This document shows, piece after piece, positions 1 through 5,984 of a stretch of DNA of 8,198 nucleotides (positions are counted from its first letter, which is position 1; each line of letters begins with the position of its first letter). This DNA is from Methanoculleus sp. Lineage in GTDB: Archaea > Halobacteriota > Methanomicrobia > Methanomicrobiales > Methanoculleaceae. Under the pieces are notes generated by a model. That model ran no database searches and was not told where the DNA came from. It was given only the letters and a program-made list of their open reading frames with translations. The DNA lies in assembly GCA_028698765.1 (NCBI GenBank), contig JAQVVW010000047.1, positions 1-8,198 of the forward strand, in the 5' to 3' direction. The position numbers and the translations under genes are program-made.

Positions 1-1
1 G

Positions 2-511
2 CACTACTACCTGGATGCCGTGGTCCCGACGAACGCAAGTGAGCCCGCCATCCCGAAGACCGGCGGCTACGTCATCTCCACGAACACCTCCTACACCTGG
101 GAGAACGTGACGCCGGGCGAGCACAACTTCTCGGTCCAGGTGGTCAACAACGACCACACGCCGCTTATACCGCTCGTGTTTGACACGGTCAACGTGACGG
201 TCGGCGGGAACGCGACCGGGAACGCGACGGTGGTGAACCTCACCGCAGAGAACATCGCCTTCGATACGAATACCATCACGGTCCCCGCGGGGGCGAACGT
301 GACCGTTCACTTCGTCAACAAGGACTCCGGCATCCCGCACAACTTCGCCGTCTACGACAGCAATCTCCGTTCCAAATCCATCTTCGTGGGCGATATCATC
401 ACCGGGCCCGCCGAGACGGACTACACGTTTATGGCCCCCTCAAAACCCGGGACCTACTACTTCCAGTGCGACGTCCATCCCTCCATGAACGGTAATTTCA
501 TCGTGCAATGA
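2..511 (+). CDS. Exported cupredoxin protein with N-terminal DUF4399-like domain (5' end missing)
   Basis: The reading frame is already open at base 2 (it begins HYYLD), so the true start lies outside the window; the GTG at 20 is only an internal Val codon. Two parts are visible. The first, about 2-205, has the pattern HYYLDA...PGEHNFSVQVVNNDHTP, which resembles DUF4399-type domains that often accompany copper proteins in methanogens. The second, about 230-511, is a cupredoxin fold ending in GTYYFQCDVHPSMNG. Likely type 1 copper ligands are His (codon 338-340, in PHNF), Cys (467-469), His (476-478) and Met (485-487), arranged C-x2-H-x2-M. Nine N-x-S/T sequons suggest a glycosylated protein outside the membrane; the signal peptide or anchor must be upstream. 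The cupredoxin part is closely related to the one at 7186-7776. The likely role is one-electron transfer; the partner is unknown. Confidence 0.85.
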   Translation, partial: HYYLDAVVPTNASEPAIPKTGGYVISTNTSYTWENVTPGEHNFSVQVVNNDHTPLIPLVFDTVNVTVGGNATGNATVVNLTAENIAFDTNTITVPAGANVTVHFVNKDSGIPHNFAVYDSNLRSKSIFVGDIITGPAETDYTFMAPSKPGTYYFQCDVHPSMNGNFIVQ

Positions 512-578
512 TGCAGGACCGGAGCGGCGTGGGGACGGGGATAACCCTGCCTCTCCTCTCTTTTGCGCCTATCCGGTG

Positions 579-3200
579 CTACACCAGTTCGTGCCTGCGG
601 AGAAACTCCCGGATCTCCCGTGACTCCACCCAGCCCCTGTCGAGCCGTTTGACGAGATCGTTGATCCGCCAGACCTGTTTGCGGATCCGCTCCGACGCCT
701 GCTCGTCATCCATGAGATCCGCCGTGGCGAGGATGACCTGCAGGGGCAGGCGGATGTGGTCGCCGAGGATAGCGAACTGCTCCATATTCTGCTCGATCTG
801 GGTGAACGCCTGGTGCCGCATCTCCTCAGAGCGTCTCTGCTCGGTGATATCGTAGGAGAGCACCGCGACCCGCACCACGTTTCCCTCTGCATCCGCGACC
901 GGGAAGAGGGAGTTGTAGAGGACCATCCCGTCCCGCTCATCGACAAACCGGACCGGCCGGGCTGTCGAGAAGACCTCCCCGATGATCTCTCTCCGTCTCG
1001 CAGCAACATCCGGGGGGAGGATATCGAATATGCTCGCGCCCATGAGTTCCTGAACGCTCCTCCCGAACCTCCCGGCAACCACCTCGTTCAGGGCGAGGAT
1101 GGTGCCGTCGCGGTCGAGGAGCATCACTACGTTCGGAGAGGCGTTCAGGAGCGCCCGGAACCGGCTTTCGCTCTCCAGGAGGGCCGCTTCAGCCCGCTTG
1201 CGCTCACGGATGTCGATCCCGATCCCGACACGCGTATCGTCGGAGAGGCGGATGTTGGCCCAGGCAGTCTCGACGACGGAGCCGTCCTTTGCGATCAGCA
1301 GGAGGTCGCGCCACCCCGGCCTCAAGGACTGCATGTAGTCGCCGGCCACCTTCCGGTACTCCGGGTCGGGGAAGAACCTCGCCATCAGGTCGCCTCTGGC
1401 CCCGTCCTCCTTCGACCAGCCGAGCACCCTCTGGAACTCGCGGTTGAGGCGGAAGAATCGGAGGTCCGGGTCATAGATCGTGATCATCACCGGGATGGCG
1501 TCGACGATCCCCTGCAGGAGTTCCTGCTGGTACTCCAGCGCCTGCCGGGACTGTTTCTTTTCTGTGATATCCGCCGTGACGCCGACGGCCCGGACGATAT
1601 CTCCTGCCTGATCCCTCATGATCTCGCCCCGCGACTCCAGCCAGACAACGGCTCCGGTGTCGGGGCGGATGATCCGGTACTCGGTGTGATAGGGGCCGCT
1701 GTGCTCTCCGTCGGCGCGCAGGCGGTCGATATCGTCAGGATGGATCAGCGCCAGCCTCTCCTCGGGCCGGGGGAAGGGCGGCCGGCCGTAGATCCCTTCA
1801 AAGTCGCCGCTGATCCGGAGCCGGCCGGCGGTGGGGTCCCAGTCCCAGGCGATCATCCTCGCGGAGGTGAGGGCCAGTTCGAGCCGCTGCTGCTGGAGGC
1901 GCAGTTCCTCTTCCATCCGCTCCCGGTCGGTGATCTCGGTGCTGATGCACCCGAGCAGGTCTTTCCCGATGGGAACGGCGGAGGAGATGTAGTGGCGGTT
2001 GCCCCAGAAACTGTTCTCATACCTCTGCCCGACGCCTGACGCCATGATCTCCCGCGACCTCGCAATATATTCGGCCATCTCCTCCACGCCAAGGAGTTCG
2101 GTGACGCGCCTCCCGACGATCTCGTCCAGCCTGCCGAGGTCGCGCTGTGAGACCGGGTTTGCGTCACGCAGGATCCAGTCCACGATCTCGCCGTGCTCAT
2201 CGCGGACCACCTCGAAGATGTTGATGGCATCATCCGTATTCTCGAAGAGTTTCCGGTGTTTCTCCTCGCTCGCCTGCAGTTTCTCTTCCATCCGTTTCCG
2301 GTCGGTCACATCGGAGAGGACCGCTACCGCATAGTGCATGATGCCGCTCTCGTCATATATGGGGGCGGAACTGGCGTTTATGTAAACCCAGGTACCGTCT
2401 GCCCGGAGGATCCGGAACTCCTCATCCCTCACCACCTCTCCGCTGGCGACCGACCGGGCAATCGGCCACTCCTCGGGCAGGTAGGGCCGCCCATCAGGGC
2501 GAAGTCCACTGAATGCCCTGATATCGCGCGGCATGTCAGGCCGCCCCCATATCCGGCGTAACTGCTCGTTGTAGTGTATGAGCCTTCCCGACGGGGCTTC
2601 GGCGATGGCGACGCCCTCGGGCATCTGTTCGATGATGGCCTGCAGCAGGGAACGCTCCTCCTCAACTCTTGCGAGGAGCCGGTCCAGCTCTCTGCTCTCC
2701 GGGAGCGTCGGGTGCTCCGGCGGCCGCTCCCGGATCAGCCACCGCTTCTCCCCGGCGCCACAACCGGCGGCGGTGATCGCGACCCGGACCGGGGCGCCGT
2801 TCCGGGAGCGCAGGGTTGTCTCCCGCGATACGCACGCTCTCCCGGCGCGGAGGTCCGCGAGCATGTGAGTTAAATCCGGTTGCGCGTCGGGGTGACAGCA
2901 TCCCGGAAGGAGCGTGCCCGCCAGCGGCTCCCCGAGGAGGGCTACTGCCGCCGGGTTTGCGTCGGTGATCCGGCCGTCTGCGTCCGTCACCACGAACCCG
3001 TCGGGGGAGGACCCGAGGAGATCCCGGAGTTGCTGCCGCTCCTCCTCCACCCGGGTTGCGGCTGCGGCCAGGCTTTCTGCAGCACGGAGAAGTCTCCCGA
3101 GCGAGGCGCTGTTGCCGGAATCTTCCGGCGTCCCGGGAGTGAGTTCACCGATACACTCCCTGACGGCGCAAATCTGCTGATTTAAGGAGTTTTTCTGCAT
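579..3200 (-). CDS. Multi-PAS sensor protein with kinase-like dimerisation segment but no ATPase domain
   Basis: This is an 873-residue soluble protein with no convincing signal peptide or membrane helix. Six PAS-type units can be followed, each ending in a linker such as DVTDRKRMEEKL, EITDRERMEEEL, DITEKK or DITEQRRSEEM. Approximate residues are 51-157 (PAS1), 178-308 (PAS2), 309-430 (PAS3), 433-550 (PAS4, a PAS_3-type unit with IHPDD and WLESRG), 551-672 (PAS5) and 673-793 (PAS6). Coiled-coil linkers such as TRVEEERQQLRDLL lie between them. Residues 794-873 resemble a HisKA dimerisation helix pair with an H-box-like GDHIRLPLQ (His815, codon 756-758), but the protein ends without N, G1 or G2 boxes. 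It therefore probably senses a signal and passes it on by protein contact or a partner kinase. The ATG at 3200 is the only good start before PAS1; a weak GGTGG lies 12 nt upstream. The gene converges on the cupredoxin at 2-511 and diverges from the heme operon. The ligand is unknown; heme, flavin or redox sensing would suit the neighbourhood but cannot be read from the sequence. Confidence 0.9.
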   Translation of the reverse strand: MQKNSLNQQICAVRECIGELTPGTPEDSGNSASLGRLLRAAESLAAAATRVEEERQQLRDLLGSSPDGFVVTDADGRITDANPAAVALLGEPLAGTLLPGCCHPDAQPDLTHMLADLRAGRACVSRETTLRSRNGAPVRVAITAAGCGAGEKRWLIRERPPEHPTLPESRELDRLLARVEEERSLLQAIIEQMPEGVAIAEAPSGRLIHYNEQLRRIWGRPDMPRDIRAFSGLRPDGRPYLPEEWPIARSVASGEVVRDEEFRILRADGTWVYINASSAPIYDESGIMHYAVAVLSDVTDRKRMEEKLQASEEKHRKLFENTDDAINIFEVVRDEHGEIVDWILRDANPVSQRDLGRLDEIVGRRVTELLGVEEMAEYIARSREIMASGVGQRYENSFWGNRHYISSAVPIGKDLLGCISTEITDRERMEEELRLQQQRLELALTSARMIAWDWDPTAGRLRISGDFEGIYGRPPFPRPEERLALIHPDDIDRLRADGEHSGPYHTEYRIIRPDTGAVVWLESRGEIMRDQAGDIVRAVGVTADITEKKQSRQALEYQQELLQGIVDAIPVMITIYDPDLRFFRLNREFQRVLGWSKEDGARGDLMARFFPDPEYRKVAGDYMQSLRPGWRDLLLIAKDGSVVETAWANIRLSDDTRVGIGIDIRERKRAEAALLESESRFRALLNASPNVVMLLDRDGTILALNEVVAGRFGRSVQELMGASIFDILPPDVAARRREIIGEVFSTARPVRFVDERDGMVLYNSLFPVADAEGNVVRVAVLSYDITEQRRSEEMRHQAFTQIEQNMEQFAILGDHIRLPLQVILATADLMDDEQASERIRKQVWRINDLVKRLDRGWVESREIREFLRRHELV

Positions 3201-3227
3201 ATCTAGTTGTTTCCACCATACCTTGGG

Positions 3228-3260
3228 TGTGCATTTTTCTCAAGTCACTAAAAACGCACA
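3228..3260. repeat. Imperfect inverted repeat upstream of the sensor gene (candidate operator)
   Basis: The arms TGTGCATTTTT (3228-3238) and AAAAACGCACA (3250-3260) pair at 10 of 11 positions, with one A/C mismatch, around an 11-base spacer. The repeat starts 28 bases upstream of the sensor ATG. Read leftward, the right arm contains GTTTTTAG, which could overlap the TATA region of that promoter, so a dimeric regulator bound here would block transcription. The symmetry is directly visible; the operator role is inferred. Confidence 0.5.
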
Positions 3261-3571
3261 GAACATGGGCAAGGCCCGCGGACTGAGGGGTAACCCGCTC
3301 CATAAGATTATCCAGGTTATCATACGCCGGCACATACAAGCTTCTGACCGGTGAGGCGACATTTGAGTGAACCAAGCTCTCGTGCGTGTATTGTGTCGCG
3401 GGCCAAGGGCTGTTACGCTCAGTGCATGCCGCCTGTTTGAAGATATACTTTCCCGAGTCATCTCAGCCGGGACTGCCGGACCGGGGGGAACGGTTCCCGG
3501 GCATCCGACCGGAGAATCCGGCCCTGCTTCCGTGCGCCGCCGGATCGATCCCGGTGTCCATATGCCCCTCC

Positions 3572-3587
3572 GGGAAAAGGTTAATAC
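3572..3587 (+). promoter_or_regulatory. Archaeal BRE/TATA-like promoter for the heme operon
   Basis: An A-rich BRE-like GGGAAAA is followed by GGTTAATAC, with the TATA-like core centred near 3583. The ATG of the first operon gene is 30 bases further on at 3613. With the usual archaeal spacing of about 26 bases from TATA centre to transcription start, the mRNA would begin near 3609, giving a very short or absent leader. The sequence match is modest and rests mainly on position and on the similar arrangement at 7151-7186. Confidence 0.45.
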
Positions 3588-3612
3588 CCGCGGCGGAGAG
3601 GAACGGCCCGTC

Positions 3613-3957
3613 ATGGATAGCACGGGAAAGGAGGTGAAGATCGCCCGGTTCCTCATCACCATATCAGTGATCTTCGGGCTCTTTGCGGTTGTGACGCTCC
3701 TCGCTATCGGGATCGGCGGCCTTGCGGGGAGGACCGGCATTCCCGGCACCTCCCCGGCGGGGGCGCTCCTCCTTGCCGCAGTCAAGGCCGCCGGGACCGG
3801 GTTTGGGCTTGCGGCGTACCGGACGATCACCCGGGGCGACCTCCGGAGGGCCGGGCGATACGCTCTCGCCGCAAGCCTCCTCCCGCCCCTCGACCTGCTC
3901 GCGCTCTTCGCCGGGCTGCTCGCCCTCCTTCCGCACAGGGAGGGCGAGGCGGGGTGA
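3613..3957 (+). CDS. Small three-helix membrane protein of unknown function, first gene of the heme operon
   Basis: This encodes 114 residues with three predicted membrane helices at about residues 12-38, 48-69 and 82-106, short charged loops (YRTITRGDLRRAGR between helices 2 and 3) and a charged C-terminal tail. I do not recognise the family and see no Cys or metal-binding motif. The frame is open upstream to 3367, but the ATG at 3613 is preferred: the upstream part has no hydrophobic or domain character, crosses the TATA-like box, and MDSTGKE leads directly into helix 1. A GGAGAGG at 3595-3601 could act as a ribosome site if the mRNA starts upstream of it. The stop overlaps the ahbD start (GTGA at 3954-3957), so translation of the two is probably coupled. 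A role in holding or moving porphyrin or heme at the membrane is possible from context only. Confidence 0.75.
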   Translation: MDSTGKEVKIARFLITISVIFGLFAVVTLLAIGIGGLAGRTGIPGTSPAGALLLAAVKAAGTGFGLAAYRTITRGDLRRAGRYALAASLLPPLDLLALFAGLLALLPHREGEAG

Positions 3958-5006
3958 CGGGCAGAGATCTGAACCCCGGCGGCGGGCCGCGTATCGTCTC
4001 CTGGAACGTCACGGCCCGGTGCAACCTCGCCTGCGCCCACTGCTACATCGATGCGGACAGGCACGGCTCACCCGGCGACCTCGACACCGCTGAAGGTATG
4101 GCCCTGATCGATCAGATCGCCGCCGTCGGCCGGCCCATCTTGATCCTCAGCGGGGGCGAACCGCTCCTCCGCCCCGATATCTTCGACCTCGCCGGGTATG
4201 CCGCCGGGCGCGGACTTCGGGTCGCCATGGGCACGAGCGGCGTCCTCGTCACCGACGCCGTCGCGGGCCGGGTACGGGATGCGGGTATCCGGAAGGTGGC
4301 GGTCAGCCTCGACTCCACGGACCCGGGGGTTCACGACGCCTTCCGGGGCGTCAGCGGCGCCTGGGAGGGGGCGGTCGGCGGTATCCGCGCTCTTCGGAGA
4401 GCGGGTATCCCCGTCCAGGTCCACACGACGGTCAGCGGGTCTGACGCCAGCGAGATCGACAGGGTCATCGCGTTCGGGAAGAACCTCGGCGTCCGCGACT
4501 ACCAGTTCTTCTTCCAGGTCCCGACGGGCCGGGGAGAAGACCTCGCCTGCATCCCGCCGGAGGCCCATGAGGCGGCGATCGGGCGAATCCTCGCGCACGC
4601 CCGGGAACCGGGGCTCTCGGTCCGGCCGACCTGCGCCCCGCAGTTCGTGCGGGTGGCCGCCCGGATGGGGCTTGACCCTTCACGGTGGGGCAGGGGGTGC
4701 ATCGCCGGCACCGGGTACTGCCGGATCACCCCGGCCGGGGACGTCACACCCTGCCCGTACCTGCCCGTCCCGGCCGGAAGCGTCAGAAAGAAAGCCTTTG
4801 GCGATATCTGGCACGGCTCCGATCTCCTCGCCGCGCTCCGCGATCCCGACCGCCTCGGGGGGAAGTGCGGCCGGTGCGAGTACCGCCGGGCCTGCGGCGG
4901 GTGTCGTGCGCGGGCCTACGGGGTCAGGCGCCGGCGCGGCGATATCCTGGCGGAAGACCCCTGCTGCCCCTACGATCCGGAGCAGGGAGAGGTGAAGCAT
5001 GACTGA
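3954..5006 (+). CDS. ahbD: Radical SAM heme b synthase AhbD (Fe-coproporphyrin III decarboxylase)
   Basis: This 350-residue radical SAM/SPASM enzyme carries CNLACAHC (Cys23, 27 and 30) for the SAM-binding [4Fe-4S] cluster and GGEP at 67-70. The second half has the Cys pattern of AhbD: TCAP (Cys227), RGCIAGTGYC (249, 256), Cys267 in TPCPYL, then CGRCEYRRACGGCRARAYG (305, 308, 314, 317) and CC at 337-338, enough for an auxiliary Fe-S cluster. TCAP, GCxxGTGYC and CGGCRARAY are features I associate with AhbD rather than AhbC. In the family, AhbD converts the two propionates at positions 2 and 4 of Fe-coproporphyrin III to vinyls, giving heme b. The start is GTG at 3954 with GGGAGGG at 3938-3944; it overlaps the upstream stop by 4 bases, and the 3' end overlaps ahbA by 8 bases. 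The alternative is another SPASM-type maturase, which is unlikely beside ahbA, ahbB and ahbC. Confidence 0.87.
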   Translation: MTGRDLNPGGGPRIVSWNVTARCNLACAHCYIDADRHGSPGDLDTAEGMALIDQIAAVGRPILILSGGEPLLRPDIFDLAGYAAGRGLRVAMGTSGVLVTDAVAGRVRDAGIRKVAVSLDSTDPGVHDAFRGVSGAWEGAVGGIRALRRAGIPVQVHTTVSGSDASEIDRVIAFGKNLGVRDYQFFFQVPTGRGEDLACIPPEAHEAAIGRILAHAREPGLSVRPTCAPQFVRVAARMGLDPSRWGRGCIAGTGYCRITPAGDVTPCPYLPVPAGSVRKKAFGDIWHGSDLLAALRDPDRLGGKCGRCEYRRACGGCRARAYGVRRRRGDILAEDPCCPYDPEQGEVKHD

Positions 5007-5499
5007 CCGGCACCTGGATACCCTTGATCGGCAACTCCTCGAGGTACTGCAGGACGACTTCCCCCTGGCCCCGCGACCGTGGCGCGAGATCGGAAGCCGT
5101 CTCGGCGTACCGGAGGCCGAGGTGCTCCGGCGGGTGCGCCGGCTCACCGACGAGGGCATCATGCTGACCGTCTCGCCTGTCCTTGAGTCGGCGCGGATCG
5201 GCCTTCCGGCCTCCACGCTCGTCGGCATGCGGGTCCCGCCGGACCGGGTGGACGAGTCTGCGTCGGTCGTCAACCGGGAACCCGGGGTCTCGCACAACTA
5301 CCTCCGGGACCACGACTACAACCTCTGGTTCACGCTCGCTGCTCCTGACGGCGCTGCCCTGCGCCGGACGATGGAGGAGATCGCCGCCCGAACCGGCGTC
5401 TCCCCGGCCGACCTCCTGGACCTGCCGGCGGTGCGGCGGTTCAAGATCGGCGTCCGGTTCCGGTTCTTCCCGGACGGCGACGGAGGGGATGGCACATGA
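4999..5499 (+). CDS. ahbA: Siroheme decarboxylase subunit, AhbA-type (Lrp/AsnC-like fold)
   Basis: This encodes 166 residues. An N-terminal winged-helix segment (about 6-58, LDTLDRQLLEVLQDDFPLAPRP onward) is followed by an AsnC/RAM-like domain with GVSHNYLRDHDYNLWFTL (about 96-113) and a C-terminal PAVRRFKIGVRF. These match the siroheme decarboxylase subunits of the alternative heme pathway, which resemble Lrp regulators but act as enzymes. With AhbB it removes the C12 and C18 acetate carboxyls of siroheme to give 12,18-didecarboxysiroheme. His99 in SHNY corresponds to the conserved family histidine. The ATG at 4999 has GAGGTGA at 4989-4995 and lies inside the end of ahbD. It differs from typical members in having MLTVSP where RRIG-type residues usually follow the helix-turn-helix. 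Which subunit is called A or B is less certain than the family; a true Lrp regulator is the less likely alternative. Confidence 0.8.
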   Translation: MTDRHLDTLDRQLLEVLQDDFPLAPRPWREIGSRLGVPEAEVLRRVRRLTDEGIMLTVSPVLESARIGLPASTLVGMRVPPDRVDESASVVNREPGVSHNYLRDHDYNLWFTLAAPDGAALRRTMEEIAARTGVSPADLLDLPAVRRFKIGVRFRFFPDGDGGDGT

Positions 5500-5984
5500 A
5501 CGACCGTGACCGTGCGCTCCTCCTCAGGCTCCAGGAGGGCGTTCCGCTGGTGGAGGAGCCCTACCGGGCAATTGCGGAAGAACTCGGCATGACGGAGGCG
5601 GAGGTGATCGCCCGGATAGAGACTCTCCTCTCACGGGGCATCGTCCGGCGGTTCGCGGTGCGGATCGATCACCGGAAGGCCGGCATTCTGGTCAACGCCA
5701 TGGTCGCGTGGCGGGTGCCGCCCGGAGACGTGGCGCGGGCGGCGGAGGTCATGGCCCGGTCCCCGGAGGTGACACACTGCTACGAGCGTGCCGTCGTCCC
5801 CGGCAGGTGGGACTACAACCTCTATATCGTCCTGCACGGCCGGCGTCGCGACGAGGTCGACCGCTTCGTTGACCGGCTCTCCCGGGCGACCGGCATCGGC
5901 GACTACACGGTCCTCGTCAGCACCCGGGAACTGAAACGCACGCCTCTGGGGCTCGCGCTTCTCTCTCTGGAGGGAGTCAGGTGA
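5496..5984 (+). CDS. ahbB: Siroheme decarboxylase subunit, AhbB-type (Lrp/AsnC-like fold)
   Basis: This encodes 162 residues with the same architecture as the preceding gene: a winged helix at about 3-56 (LQEGVPLVEEPYRAIAEELG), then an AsnC-like domain with EVTHCYER (91-98), WDYNLYIVLHG (105-115) and a C-terminal LVSTRELKRT. The THCYER and YNLYIVLHG motifs are typical of the partner subunit of siroheme decarboxylase, with His94 as the conserved histidine. It is expected to form the heterodimer with the product of 4999-5499. The ATG at 5496 overlaps the upstream TGA (ATGA) and is preceded by GGAGGGG at 5482-5488, 7 bases away. Its own stop overlaps the ahbC start in a GTGA. Adjacent, overlapping genes fit equal production of two subunits of one complex. 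Confidence 0.8.
   Translation: MNDRDRALLLRLQEGVPLVEEPYRAIAEELGMTEAEVIARIETLLSRGIVRRFAVRIDHRKAGILVNAMVAWRVPPGDVARAAEVMARSPEVTHCYERAVVPGRWDYNLYIVLHGRRRDEVDRFVDRLSRATGIGDYTVLVSTRELKRTPLGLALLSLEGVR

Larger units (their letters stand above)
3201..3612. other. Divergent intergenic region without a recognised gene
   Basis: This 412-base gap separates the sensor gene (leftward) from the heme operon (rightward). The part at about 3201-3450 is visibly less GC-rich than its surroundings. It contains the inverted repeat at 3228-3260 and, near its right end, the TATA-like box at 3579-3587. Short open frames exist on both strands, for example a leftward frame from 3375 that runs into the sensor gene in another frame, but none shows a known domain or a ribosome site. 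It could be regulatory DNA or a decayed gene. Confidence 0.6.

Noticed and set aside
539..574. GGATA/TATCC pairing and the pyrimidine run CTCTCCTCTCTTTT between the convergent genes as a terminator
   Set aside because: The stem is only 5 bp with a 26-base loop. The pyrimidine run could help end transcription of the cupredoxin gene, but the evidence is too weak to list.
756..2039. 427-codon open frame opposite the PAS sensor gene
   Set aside because: It has no recognisable domain, is rich in Asp/Pro/Arg as expected for a GC-rich antisense frame, and the leftward frame carries six clear PAS units.
3367..3612. Upstream extension of the small membrane protein to a start at 3367
   Set aside because: The extra 82 residues look non-coding, cross the TATA-like box and add no signal or helix; ATG 3613 fits better.
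3240..4064. 274-codon leftward open frame across the gap and the first operon genes
   Set aside because: It is Arg/Pro-rich, antisense to the membrane protein and ahbD, and has no ribosome site or domain.
4999..5984. The two Lrp/AsnC-like proteins as transcription regulators
   Set aside because: They form an adjacent overlapping pair between ahbD and ahbC and carry the siroheme decarboxylase motifs SHNY...YNLWFTL and THCY...YNLYIVLHG.
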